From positions 155,504 through 219,503 of the forward strand of contig NZ_VTUZ01000014.1 of NCBI RefSeq assembly GCF_008369935.1: a stretch of DNA of 64,000 bases, in the 5' to 3' direction. The DNA comes from Paraburkholderia panacisoli (GTDB lineage: Bacteria; Pseudomonadota; Gammaproteobacteria; Burkholderiales; Burkholderiaceae). Positions within the stretch are counted from its first letter, which is position 1. Each line of letters starts with the position of its first letter. The translations under genes and the position numbers were made by a program. The notes below the pieces were generated by a model. That model did not search any database and was not told the DNA's origin. It saw only the letters and a program-made list of their open reading frames with translations. Of this stretch, positions 9,364 to 17,191 are shown one piece after another.

Positions 9364-11022
9364 ATGGCTACCGTTGGCGGACACATCTCGCCCGTACCGA
9401 TGACGCGCGAAGAGAAGCGGGTGATCTTCGCTTCGTCGCTAGGTACGGTTTTCGAGTGGTACGACTTTTATCTGGCCGGCTCGCTCGCGGCCTTCATCAG
9501 CAAGAGCTTCTTCTCCGGCGTCAATCCGACCGCCGCCTTCATCTTCACGCTGCTCAGTTTTGCCGCCGGCTTCGCGGTCCGTCCGTTCGGCGCGATCGTG
9601 TTCGGACGGCTCGGCGACATGGTCGGGCGCAAATACACGTTCCTCATCACGATCGTGATCATGGGCCTGTCGACGTTCCTCGTCGGCTTCCTGCCGGGCT
9701 ACGCGGCGATCGGCATTGCTTCGCCGGTGATCTTCATCGCGATGCGGATGCTGCAAGGCCTCGCGCTCGGCGGCGAGTACGGCGGCGCCGCGACCTACGT
9801 GGCCGAACACGCGCCGCCGGGACGCCGCGGCTTCTACACCGCGTGGATCCAGACCACCGCCACGCTGGGCCTGTTCCTGTCGCTGCTGGTGATTCTCGGC
9901 GTGCGCACGGCGATGGGCGAAGACTCGTTCGGCGACTGGGGCTGGCGCATTCCGTTCGTCGCGTCGATCATCCTGCTGGGCGTTTCGGTGTGGATTCGTC
10001 TGCAACTGCACGAATCGCCGGTGTTCGAGCGCATCAAGGCCGAGGGCAAGACCTCCAAGGCGCCGCTGTCCGAAGCATTCGGTCAATGGAAGAACCTGAA
10101 GGTCGTGATTCTCGCGCTGATCGGCCTGACCGCCGGCCAGGCCGTGGTCTGGTACACGGGCCAGTTCTACACGCTGTTCTTCCTGACGCAGACGCTGAAG
10201 GTCGACGGCAGCAGCGCCAACATCATGATCGCGATCGCCCTGCTGATCGGCACGCCGTTCTTCCTGTTCTTCGGCTCGCTGTCGGACCGCATCGGCCGCA
10301 AGCCGATCATCATGGCCGGCCTGCTGATCGCCGCGCTCACGTACTTCCCGCTCTTCAAGGCGCTCGCGCACTACACCAACCCGGCTCTGGAGGCCGCGAC
10401 CGCGCGGGCTCCGATCGTCGTGATCGCGGATCCGGCGCAGTGCTCGTTCCAGTTCAACCCGGTCGGCACGGCCAAGTTCACCAGTTCCTGCGACATCGCG
10501 AAGAGCGCGCTCTCGCGGGCCGGCCTGAACTATGAGAACGTCGCGGCGCCGGCGGGCACGCTGGCGCAGATCCGGGTCGGCGATACGGTGGTCAACACGT
10601 TCGACGGCCGCGCCGCCGATGCGAAGGAGCAAGGCAAGCTGTTCGACAAGACGCTCGCCGCGACGCTGAAGGCAGCCGGCTATCCGCCGAAGGCCGATCC
10701 GTCGCAGATCAACTGGCCGATGACCGTGGTGGTCCTGACGATCCTCGTGATCTACGTGACGATGGTCTACGGTCCGATTGCGGCGATGCTGGTGGAAATG
10801 TTCCCGACGCGCATCCGCTATACGTCGATGTCGCTGCCGTATCACATCGGCAATGGCTGGTTCGGCGGCTTCCTGCCCGCCACGGCGTTCGCGATCGTCG
10901 CGGCGAAGGGCAACATCTACTCGGGGCTGTGGTATCCGATCATCATCGCGTTGGTCACCTTCGTGATCGGCATGCTGTTCGTCCGGGAAACCAAGGACTC
11001 GGACATCTACGCGAAGGACTGA
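9364..11022 (+). CDS. MHS-family major facilitator transporter with large extra loop
   Basis: A 552-residue 12-helix transporter of the metabolite:H+ symporter family (ProP/ShiA/KgtP type). It starts with the characteristic SLGTVFEWYDFYLAGSLA segment and has the GRLGDMVGRK loop 2-3 motif and SDRIGRKP in the second half. It is about 110 residues longer than usual. Residues roughly 345-450, between two spans of the second half, form a hydrophilic Ala/Asp/Lys-rich loop with two cysteines (C360 and C376). A GGAG Shine-Dalgarno sequence precedes the ATG at 9364. It follows the two-component genes by 228 bases and may be their target. Substrate is probably an organic acid, by family and context only. 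Confidence 0.9.
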   Translation: MATVGGHISPVPMTREEKRVIFASSLGTVFEWYDFYLAGSLAAFISKSFFSGVNPTAAFIFTLLSFAAGFAVRPFGAIVFGRLGDMVGRKYTFLITIVIMGLSTFLVGFLPGYAAIGIASPVIFIAMRMLQGLALGGEYGGAATYVAEHAPPGRRGFYTAWIQTTATLGLFLSLLVILGVRTAMGEDSFGDWGWRIPFVASIILLGVSVWIRLQLHESPVFERIKAEGKTSKAPLSEAFGQWKNLKVVILALIGLTAGQAVVWYTGQFYTLFFLTQTLKVDGSSANIMIAIALLIGTPFFLFFGSLSDRIGRKPIIMAGLLIAALTYFPLFKALAHYTNPALEAATARAPIVVIADPAQCSFQFNPVGTAKFTSSCDIAKSALSRAGLNYENVAAPAGTLAQIRVGDTVVNTFDGRAADAKEQGKLFDKTLAATLKAAGYPPKADPSQINWPMTVVVLTILVIYVTMVYGPIAAMLVEMFPTRIRYTSMSLPYHIGNGWFGGFLPATAFAIVAAKGNIYSGLWYPIIIALVTFVIGMLFVRETKDSDIYAKD

Positions 11023-11067
11023 CAGTAGCTGACGGACGGGCAACTTGAAAAAGTTGTGCGCCGGGGG

Positions 11068-11096
11068 TTGACAGCCTCCGGCGCGGTCAGCATAAT
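11068..11096 (+). promoter_or_regulatory. Sigma-70 promoter of the tRNA gene
   Basis: TTGACA (-35) and CATAAT (-10) are separated by 17 bases and end 12 bases before the mature tRNA 5' end. The GC-rich stretch after the -10 resembles a stringent-type discriminator. Confidence 0.85.
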
Positions 11097-11108
11097 CTCG
11101 CTTCTTTC

Positions 11109-11185
<77 letters not shown>

Positions 11186-11196
11186 GCATCACTCGC

Positions 11197-11235
11197 AAGG
11201 CCCGCTTCTCTTAACCGAGAGCGGGCCTTTCGTTT
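11197..11235 (+). terminator. Rho-independent terminator after the tRNA
   Basis: AAGGCCCGCT...AGCGGGCCTT forms a strong stem starting 11 bases after the CCA end, followed by a T-rich stretch (TCGTTTT). It should release a monocistronic tRNA precursor. Confidence 0.85.
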
Positions 11236-11374
11236 TGCGGCGGCGCATCGGTGCGTGCGTTGAGTCTGTCGTACGGAGGGCCGAAGAGCCGTCACTCACG
11301 ATCTGTTACCATCCCTGAACCGATGTTTCCAACGGAGTGAGTTATCCTCCTAGCATTGATTCTTCGCCAGTTGC

Positions 11375-11413
11375 AAAAAGCCGCTGCCCCTCAAGGTTCA
11401 GCGGCTTTTTTAT
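11375..11413. terminator. Bidirectional terminator-like hairpin before the small secreted protein gene
   Basis: AAAAAGCCGCTG...CAGCGGCTTTTTT is a symmetrical stem with A and T runs on each side, 40 bases before the downstream start codon. No gene ends just upstream, so it may act as an attenuator in the leader of the small gene or be a relic terminator. Confidence 0.6.
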
Positions 11414-11451
11414 TTTGGCTTTCCCGATCGCAACTTCAAGGAGGTTTCTTG

Positions 11452-11802
11452 ATGACGTTCCGCACCGCCGCATTCGCCGTGGCCACCGCTTTCATCGCGC
11501 TGCTCGGCGCCACGTCCGCGCTGACTGTTCAGGCGCAGACTCCGCCCGACAGCCAGTGGCGCGCCAGTCCCATCACCCTGTCCACGCTGCTGCAGGACGG
11601 CTACAAGATCGTCGCCGTGGTGAACGGCGCGCACGGCAATGCCGGCCCGGCCGACACAATTTTTGTCCAGCGCGATCAGAGCGCGTTCAAATGTATCGAC
11701 CCGCAGCAGCCGGATGCGAGAACGAAGACAGCCATCGCTGCGCCCGCGTGTTTCGAACTGGTTCCGCCGTCGGGAACAGCACCGGCCAGCGATACGAAGT
11801 AA
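11452..11802 (+). CDS. Small secreted protein of unknown function
   Basis: A 116-residue protein with a clear Sec signal peptide (basic MTFRTA, a hydrophobic core to about residue 25, and a likely cut after VQA). The mature part is about 85 residues and has two cysteines (FKCID and PACFE) that could form a disulfide. It contains the segments SPITLSTLLQDGYKIVAVVNG and DTIFVQRDQSAFKC, which suggest a small beta-rich periplasmic fold. A very strong AAGGAGG Shine-Dalgarno sequence precedes the ATG. I do not recognise the family. It is convergent with the marR gene. Confidence 0.75.
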   Translation: MTFRTAAFAVATAFIALLGATSALTVQAQTPPDSQWRASPITLSTLLQDGYKIVAVVNGAHGNAGPADTIFVQRDQSAFKCIDPQQPDARTKTAIAAPACFELVPPSGTAPASDTK

Positions 11803-11865
11803 CCGTCAATGTGAATAAGCCCGCGCGCTAACCAGCGCGGGCAAGCACGGCACCGCACGAGCGCA

Positions 11866-12309
11866 TCACCGATCCACCAGCCGGCTCAGATTGCCGCGCA
11901 CGCGCTGCAGTAGCGCGATCAATTGCGCTGCCTCCTCATCGGTAAAACCGTTGAGCGCTTCGAGCGCGACTTCATCGCCCACCTTGCGCGCCTTGCCAAG
12001 CGTACGCTCGGCCTTCGGCGTCATACGCACCTGGTACTCGCGCCGGTCCTGCGGATTGGCGATCCGTTCGATCCAGCCGCCCTCCGCCATCCGATCCAGC
12101 AAACGGCCCGCCGAAATCGGCGCGACTTCGAGCAAATCCGCAAGCCGCGCCTGATTGATGTCGCCGTAATGCGCGAGATAGGCCAGCACGCGACACTGCG
12201 CGCGCGTCAGATCGACCGAGGATTTCGCGAGATCGTCGAAACGCTTGCCTGCCAGCCGGCCGACGTCGGAAACCAGAAAGCCGAAGCGCTCTTCGAGTTG
12301 GGTTTTCAT
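11866..12309 (-). CDS. MarR-family transcriptional regulator
   Basis: A 147-residue winged-helix repressor. It has the MarR core: LTRAQCRVLAYLAHYGDINQ, the recognition helix region LADLLEVAPISAGRLLDRM, and the wing with the NPQDRREYQV signature (conserved Asp-Arg-Arg). It is divergent from a DHA2 efflux gene 134 bases away and probably represses it, with relief by the pump's substrate or another aromatic compound. A perfect TATAAT lies six bases before its ATG (minus strand, 12321-12316) and there is no Shine-Dalgarno sequence, so the mRNA may be leaderless. Confidence 0.92.
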   Translation of the reverse strand: MKTQLEERFGFLVSDVGRLAGKRFDDLAKSSVDLTRAQCRVLAYLAHYGDINQARLADLLEVAPISAGRLLDRMAEGGWIERIANPQDRREYQVRMTPKAERTLGKARKVGDEVALEALNGFTDEEAAQLIALLQRVRGNLSRLVDR

Positions 12310-12400
12310 GCGCGAATTATACGAAAACCGTTCGTCGTCCAGCGTCGTTGCGCACGCAATTCAACCTCAGCACAACTCCCGATGGCGCGCGTCCACCACA

Positions 12401-12430
12401 TCGATATAATAAGCATGCTTACTATATCGA
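12401..12430. promoter_or_regulatory. 30-bp near-perfect palindrome: candidate MarR operator at the efflux promoter
   Basis: Half-sites TCGATATAATAAGCA and TGCTTACTATATCGA are reverse complements except for one position pair (A versus C), i.e. 28 of 30 bases are symmetric. It contains a TATAAT hexamer (12405-12410) and ends 13 bases before the efflux ATG. It lies between a MarR gene and its divergent pump. Size, position and symmetry fit a MarR dimer site that blocks the pump promoter. Confidence 0.8.
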
Positions 12431-12443
12431 CGACCCCGCTCCC

Positions 12444-13982
12444 ATGTCCTCCGCTTCCTCGCCGGCGAGCGCAGCCGCGCCGCTCAACCGGCCGATGATC
12501 ACCATCTCGATCATGCTCGCAACGCTGATCCAGACGCTCGACAGCACGATCGCCAACGTGGCGCTGCCGCATATGCAGGGCACGCTGTCGGCGTCGCAGG
12601 ACGAGATCACGTGGGTGCTGACCTCGTACATCGTCGCCGCCGCGATCGCCACGCCGCTCACCGGCTGGCTGTCCGACCGGCTGAGCGTGAAGCGCCTCCT
12701 GATCGTCGCGATCGGCGGCTTCACGGTGGCGTCGGCGTTGTGCGGATTGTCGGAAACGCTCACGCAGATCGTCGCATCGCGTTTGCTGCAAGGGATTTTC
12801 GGCGCGTCGCTGGTGCCGCTGTCGCAGTCCATCCTGCTCGACATCAACCCGCGCGAAAAGCAGGGCCAGGCGATGGCGGTGTGGGGCATGGGCGTGATGG
12901 TCGGACCGATTCTCGGACCGACGCTGGGCGGCTGGCTCACCGACAGCTACAACTGGCGCTGGGTGTTCTTCATCAACGTGCCGATCGGCGCGTTCGCGCT
13001 GTTCGGCGTCGCCACCTTCCTGCCCTCGCGCGAGCCGAAACACGACGTCAAGTTCGACGCGTTCGGTTTCATCACGCTGGGTCTCGCGATCGGCGCATTG
13101 CAGGCGATGCTCGACCGCGGCGAGCAGCTCGACTGGTTCTCATCGACCGAGATCGTCATCGAGTCGCTGGTCGCGGCGATCAGCTTCGCGTTCTTCCTCG
13201 TGCACACGGTGACGGTCGGCGAGACCTCGTTCTTCAAATACAAGTTGCTGAAGGACCCGAACTTCGCGACCGGCACCTTCTTCATCTTCGTGATCGGCGC
13301 GGTGATGTACGCGACGCGCGCGTTGCTGCCGCCGATGCTGCAAAACCTGATGAACTATCCGGTCGCGACCACCGGGCTCGTTACGGCGCCGAGCGGCGCG
13401 GGCACGATGATCGCGATGCTGTTCGCAGGGCGGCTGTTGAAGCGGGTGGACGCGCGGCTGTTGCTGCTCGCCGGCTTCCTGATTTCAGCGTTCGCGTTGT
13501 GGCAGATGATGCACTACACGATCGTGCTGTCGCCGTCGGATATCGTGTGGCCGGGCGTGATCCAGGGCTTCGGGCTCGGTCTCGTGTTCGTGCCGCTGAG
13601 TGCGCTGACCTTCTCGACGCTCGCGCCGGAACTGCGCGCGGACGGCACCGCGACGTACAGCCTGATGCGCAATATCGGCAGCAGTATCGGCATTTCGATC
13701 GTGCAGACGCTGATGACGCGCAACACGCAGATCTCGCACGCGGACCTCGCGGCGAATGTCACGCCATTCAATCCGGCGATCCAGCCGATGCTGGGCAGCG
13801 GCTCGAACTACGACATCGCGGCACTGAACTCATCGATCACGCAGCAGGCGTCGATGATCGCCTATCTGAACGACTTCAAGCTGATGTTCGTGGCGACCCT
13901 CCTGGTGATCCCGCTGCTGCTGTTGATCCGCCCATCGAGCAAAGCGCCGGACGCGTCGGCCGCGCATGCGGCGATGGATTGA
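12444..13982 (+). CDS. DHA2-family multidrug efflux transporter (EmrB/QacA type)
   Basis: A 512-residue, 14-span major facilitator of the drug:H+ antiporter-2 family. Motif D-like LIQTLDSTIANVALPHMQGTL lies in helix 1, loop 2-3 has TGWLSDRLSVKRL, and motif C in helix 5 reads GVMVGPILGPTLGGW. These features define EmrB-like exporters. No membrane-fusion (EmrA) gene is next to it, so it may act alone or with a distant partner. The ATG at 12444 lacks a Shine-Dalgarno sequence. The promoter is covered by a 30-bp palindrome, and a MarR gene is divergent. It ends four bases before the convergent GntR gene. Confidence 0.92.
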   Translation: MSSASSPASAAAPLNRPMITISIMLATLIQTLDSTIANVALPHMQGTLSASQDEITWVLTSYIVAAAIATPLTGWLSDRLSVKRLLIVAIGGFTVASALCGLSETLTQIVASRLLQGIFGASLVPLSQSILLDINPREKQGQAMAVWGMGVMVGPILGPTLGGWLTDSYNWRWVFFINVPIGAFALFGVATFLPSREPKHDVKFDAFGFITLGLAIGALQAMLDRGEQLDWFSSTEIVIESLVAAISFAFFLVHTVTVGETSFFKYKLLKDPNFATGTFFIFVIGAVMYATRALLPPMLQNLMNYPVATTGLVTAPSGAGTMIAMLFAGRLLKRVDARLLLLAGFLISAFALWQMMHYTIVLSPSDIVWPGVIQGFGLGLVFVPLSALTFSTLAPELRADGTATYSLMRNIGSSIGISIVQTLMTRNTQISHADLAANVTPFNPAIQPMLGSGSNYDIAALNSSITQQASMIAYLNDFKLMFVATLLVIPLLLLIRPSSKAPDASAAHAAMD

Positions 13983-13986
13983 TCGT

Positions 13987-14718
13987 TCATCCCTCGATCC
14001 GCCCGCGCGTCACCCCGAGCAACGACGCCATCGCCGCGCGCGCCGCAGCGGCATCCCGTCTGCGAATCGCGTCGAACACCGCCGTATGATCGGTGAGCGA
14101 CGCGTTGAACACGTCCGCGCGTTTCGCATTCAGCCGCAGCTGCGCTTCGAGCGTGCGCTCGATCAGCGTGCCGAGCGGAATCAGCAATTCGTTGCTGCAA
14201 GCGGTCAGCACGCTCAAATGAAACTGCAGATCGGCCCGCACCCACTCATCGACATTGCGCGCCGCCGCCATCGCCGCGTGCGCGTTGGCCAGCGCGCGGA
14301 ACGTGTCGTCCGTATATGAGGTTGCGGCGAGACTCGCGGCATACGGCTCGATCATCTCGCGCATCTCCTGCAGCTTGAGCGCAAACACCATCGGCTCGGC
14401 GACGCGCGAGTACCAGTCGAGCACATCGACATCGAGCAGATTCCACGCGGGCTTTGGCCGCACGCGCGTGCCCACGCGCGGCCGCGATTCGATCAGCCCT
14501 TTCGAGGTGAGCGTGCGCAGCGCCTCGCGCAACACCGTGCGGCTGACGCCGAACGTCGCCATCAACTCCGCCTCGCGCGGCAGGATCGAATCGGGCGCAT
14601 AGTCGCCGCGCAGAATCGCGGTCGCCAGCAGATGGGCGACGCGCCCATGCAGATCGTGCTGAATAGCTCTCTCCCAGCGGCCTTGCGGCGTTGTTGAAAT
14701 GCGAACCGGGTGCTGCAT
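13987..14718 (-). CDS. FadR/GntR-family regulator, DgoR-like
   Basis: A 243-residue regulator with an N-terminal GntR winged helix (residues 25-90; LPREAELMATFGVSRTVLREALRTLTSKGL and RPRVGTRV) and a C-terminal all-helical FCD ligand domain. The FCD domain has the metal-binding pattern (EMREMIEP, then FHLSVLTACSN and the late His of DHTAVFDAI). It is divergent from D-galactonate dehydratase, which suggests it is the galactonate-responsive repressor DgoR. No Shine-Dalgarno sequence is visible before the ATG. Its 3' end almost touches the convergent efflux gene. Confidence 0.88.
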   Translation of the reverse strand: MQHPVRISTTPQGRWERAIQHDLHGRVAHLLATAILRGDYAPDSILPREAELMATFGVSRTVLREALRTLTSKGLIESRPRVGTRVRPKPAWNLLDVDVLDWYSRVAEPMVFALKLQEMREMIEPYAASLAATSYTDDTFRALANAHAAMAAARNVDEWVRADLQFHLSVLTACSNELLIPLGTLIERTLEAQLRLNAKRADVFNASLTDHTAVFDAIRRRDAAAARAAMASLLGVTRGRIEG

Positions 14719-14812
14719 CGGCGTGGAACGGCGCTTCGGTCACGAATTCCGATCTCCACCGCTTCGACGCCGTCCGGCTCCGACCATCCTCAGGTCACTA
14801 TTTAGCAAATAA

Positions 14813-14826
14813 TACTATTAATAGTA
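14813..14826. promoter_or_regulatory. 14-bp palindrome between the dgoR-like gene and dgoD
   Basis: TACTATTAATAGTA is a perfect palindrome in an AT-rich patch of the divergent intergenic region, about 80 bases before the dgoD ATG. It overlaps a TAATACTAT -10-like sequence. It is a reasonable operator for the FadR-type repressor. Confidence 0.6.
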
Positions 14827-14903
14827 CTTAAATGAGCTTTTGTTGTAGCATGTGAATCCTCGAAATATTTCGCAGGCGCCCAAGCCGCAAGGAGACGCAC
14901 ACC

Positions 14904-16052
14904 ATGAAAATCACCAAGCTCGAAACCTTCATCGTTCCGCCGCGCTGGTGCTTCCTGAAGATCGAGACTGACGAAGGTATCGTCGGCTGGGGTGAGCCGG
15001 TGGTCGAGGGCCGCGCGCACACCGTAGCGGCTGCGGTGGAAGAGCTGGCCGATTATCTGATCGGCAAGGACCCGCTGTTGATCGAAGACCACTGGCAGGT
15101 GATGTACCGCGCGGGCTTCTACCGCGGCGGCCCGATCACGATGAGCGCGATCGCCGGCGTCGACCAGGCGTTGTGGGACATCAAGGGCAAGCATCATGGC
15201 GTGCCGGTGCATGCGCTGCTCGGCGGCCAGGTGCGCGACAAGATCAAGGTGTACTCGTGGATCGGCGGCGATCGTCCGAGCGACGTCGCGAACAACGCAC
15301 GCGCGGTGGTCGAACGCGGCTTCAAGGCCGTGAAGATGAACGGCTCGGAAGAACTGCAGATCATCGACACCTTCGACAAGGTGCAAGGCGTGATCAACAA
15401 CGTCGCGGCGGTGCGCGAGGCGGTGGGGCCGAACATCGGCATCGGCGTGGACTTCCACGGCCGCGTACACAAGCCGATGGCGAAGGTGCTGGCCAAAGAG
15501 CTCGACCCGTACAAGCTGCTCTTCATCGAAGAGCCGGTGCTGTCGGAGAACGCCGAAGCGCTGCGCGACATCGTCAACCAGACCAACACGCCGATCGCGC
15601 TGGGCGAGCGTCTGTATTCGCGCTGGGACTTCAAGCACATTCTGTCGGGCGGCTACGTCGATATCATCCAGCCGGACGCGTCGCATGCGGGCGGCATCAC
15701 CGAGTGCCGCAAGATCGCCTCGATGGCCGAAGCGTACGACGTCGCGCTTGCGCTGCATTGCCCGCTCGGCCCGATTGCTTTGGCAACCTGCCTGCAGATC
15801 GACGCGGTGAGCTACAACGCGTTCATCCAGGAACAGAGCCTCGGGATTCACTATAACCAGGGCAACGACCTGCTCGACTACATCAAGAATCCGGAAGTCT
15901 TCAAATACGAAGACGGCTTCGTGTCGATACCGCAAGGCCCCGGCCTCGGCATCGAGGTCAACGAAGAGAAGGTGCGCGAGATGGCGAAGGTCGGGCATCG
16001 CTGGCGCAACCCGGTGTGGCGCCACGAGGACGGCAGCGTCGCCGAATGGTAA
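14904..16052 (+). CDS. dgoD: D-galactonate dehydratase
   Basis: DgoD (382 residues, the family's usual size) dehydrates D-galactonate to 2-keto-3-deoxygalactonate, the first step of the DeLey-Doudoroff galactonate route. It belongs to the mandelate-racemase branch of the enolase superfamily. It has the VDFHGRVHKPMA motif with the metal Asp and catalytic His, the metal Glu residues in LLFIEEPV and ALGERL, and the catalytic His in LALHCPLGPI. AAGGAG precedes the ATG. The kinase, aldolase and transporter of the pathway are not in this window. Confidence 0.95.
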   Translation: MKITKLETFIVPPRWCFLKIETDEGIVGWGEPVVEGRAHTVAAAVEELADYLIGKDPLLIEDHWQVMYRAGFYRGGPITMSAIAGVDQALWDIKGKHHGVPVHALLGGQVRDKIKVYSWIGGDRPSDVANNARAVVERGFKAVKMNGSEELQIIDTFDKVQGVINNVAAVREAVGPNIGIGVDFHGRVHKPMAKVLAKELDPYKLLFIEEPVLSENAEALRDIVNQTNTPIALGERLYSRWDFKHILSGGYVDIIQPDASHAGGITECRKIASMAEAYDVALALHCPLGPIALATCLQIDAVSYNAFIQEQSLGIHYNQGNDLLDYIKNPEVFKYEDGFVSIPQGPGLGIEVNEEKVREMAKVGHRWRNPVWRHEDGSVAEW

Positions 16053-16063
16053 GTGCGTGAATG

Positions 16064-16092
16064 CATGCCGCCTGCGGGCGGCATGTTTATTT
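16064..16092 (+). terminator. Terminator-like hairpin after dgoD
   Basis: CATGCCGCC-TGCG-GGCGGCATG forms a nine-base stem starting 12 bases after the dgoD stop, followed by a moderately T-rich stretch (TTTATTT). Confidence 0.65.
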
Positions 16093-16337
16093 GCGTTGCG
16101 ACCGCTCGCCCGTCCACCCGGCTGTTACGGTGACGTCACGCGCGGGGCGTCGCAGTAACGAAACATCCCGGGCCAAACCGGCCGAAACACGCATTCCCCA
16201 GCCCTTTCCCCGCCTCGCCCATTCTCGCAGACAGCCTTATCCACCAAGGCTTTCAGGCCGTTGGTTCGGCATCAGACATACGCATGGCCCTCTCCTTGCT
16301 GAAATGCCTGCAAACAACACAGGCAGCGGGGAACATC

Positions 16338-16640
16338 ATGGGCGAATTCCTGCCGGACTATCTGATCCGCGAGCAGGCCGCCGTCGGGGCGCTGGCGGCG
16401 TTCGGCGTGCTGCGCATCCTCGGCGCGGTGCTCGCGTTCGAACGGGGCTGGCGCATCGCGGTGGTCGAAAAATGCTTCATCGCCGCCGCGCTCGCCTATT
16501 GCCTGCCGCAGCTTTTCGACCTGCTGACGCATCTGTACAGTTCGCGCGCCGCCGGCGCCGAACTCGAAGGCAAGGCTGCGGGCTGCGCGATCGCGCTCTT
16601 CTGTGCGCCGATCGTCGGCCATCACCTCGGGCTGGAATAA
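16338..16640 (+). CDS. Small hypothetical membrane protein
   Basis: About 100 residues with two to three hydrophobic segments (AAVGALAAFGVLRILGAVLAF, then IAAALAYCLPQLFDLLTHLY, then a C-terminal GCAIALFCAPIVG stretch), so probably an inner-membrane protein. The ATG at 16338 has GGGGAA upstream; an in-frame ATG at 16284 would add 18 residues but has no Shine-Dalgarno sequence. It ends six bases before a DUF2158 gene, so the two are probably co-transcribed. I do not recognise the family. Confidence 0.62.
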   Translation: MGEFLPDYLIREQAAVGALAAFGVLRILGAVLAFERGWRIAVVEKCFIAAALAYCLPQLFDLLTHLYSSRAAGAELEGKAAGCAIALFCAPIVGHHLGLE

Positions 16641-16646
16641 GCGGGC

Positions 16647-16886
16647 ATGCCGGGCGGCCTACTTCTCGCGCGGCTGGCAAAGCGACTCGCGAAGCCCGCG
16701 TATGGCCCGGGCGACGTGCTGAAGCTGCGCTCCGGCGGACGCCCGATGACCGCGATATGGAGCGGCCCGGTGCTATTCGCACCGGGCAACTGGCTGATCT
16801 GCCAATGGTTCAGCGACGCCGGCGATCTGCAGCAGGAGATGTTTGCGGAGGAGACCCTGCAACGGGCGGACCGCGCCGCGCCGTAA
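16647..16886 (+). CDS. DUF2158 (YodC-like) small protein
   Basis: A 79-residue protein whose centre matches the DUF2158 pattern: a GPGDVLKLRSGGRPMTA segment followed by NWLICQWFSDAGDLQQEMFAEETL. This resembles the small SH3-like fold of the family, whose function is unknown. The first 15 residues are a basic extension. It starts six bases after the small membrane protein gene and is followed by a terminator. Confidence 0.75.
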   Translation: MPGGLLLARLAKRLAKPAYGPGDVLKLRSGGRPMTAIWSGPVLFAPGNWLICQWFSDAGDLQQEMFAEETLQRADRAAP

Positions 16887-16945
16887 TCGTCCACTAGAGA
16901 GCAGTAACGGATCTGCTGGCCACTGCCATGCGACCGTGTGTATTG

Positions 16946-16977
16946 CGCCGCACACTTTTTCTGTGCGGCGTTTTTTT
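16946..16977 (+). terminator. Rho-independent terminator after the DUF2158 gene
   Basis: CGCCGCACA-CTTTTTC-TGTGCGGCG forms a perfect nine-base stem followed by seven T residues, 60 bases after the stop codon. Confidence 0.92.
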
Positions 16978-17046
16978 ATCTGGCGGGTGCCTGTTGCAAA
17001 GGTGAGCGATGTGCGTCGCGCACAGGCTGGCGAGGTAGGCGGTGAA

Positions 17047-17119
17047 GTACGGCCAGCACGGAAGCTTGCCGTACGAGCCTTCGCTCAGAACGCAAGCGTC
17101 CGATGCCCAGACGCTTGCG
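17047..17119. repeat. Two perfect inverted repeats in the gap downstream of copD
   Basis: The 305-base gap between the DUF2158 gene and copD holds no convincing gene. Besides the terminator it has two perfect stems: GTACGGC...GCCGTAC (17047-17074) and CGCAAGCGTC...GACGCTTGCG (17091-17119). Neither has a T run on either strand. They may stabilise the 3' end of the copCD message or bind a protein. Confidence 0.5.
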
Positions 17120-17191
17120 ATTCGAACCCAGAGCCCTCGGCCTGCCGCAAGCCGCGCCCCTCACCCGACTCGATGCGCCACGCCGCCCGCT

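Noticed and set aside
9439..11043. A 534-codon minus-strand open frame
   Set aside because: Antisense to the MHS transporter; Arg/Asp/Glu/His-rich composition is the usual shadow pattern.
16976..17164. A 62-codon minus-strand frame in the gap after copD
   Set aside because: Arg-rich product, no ribosome site, and it crosses two stem-loops; more likely non-coding.
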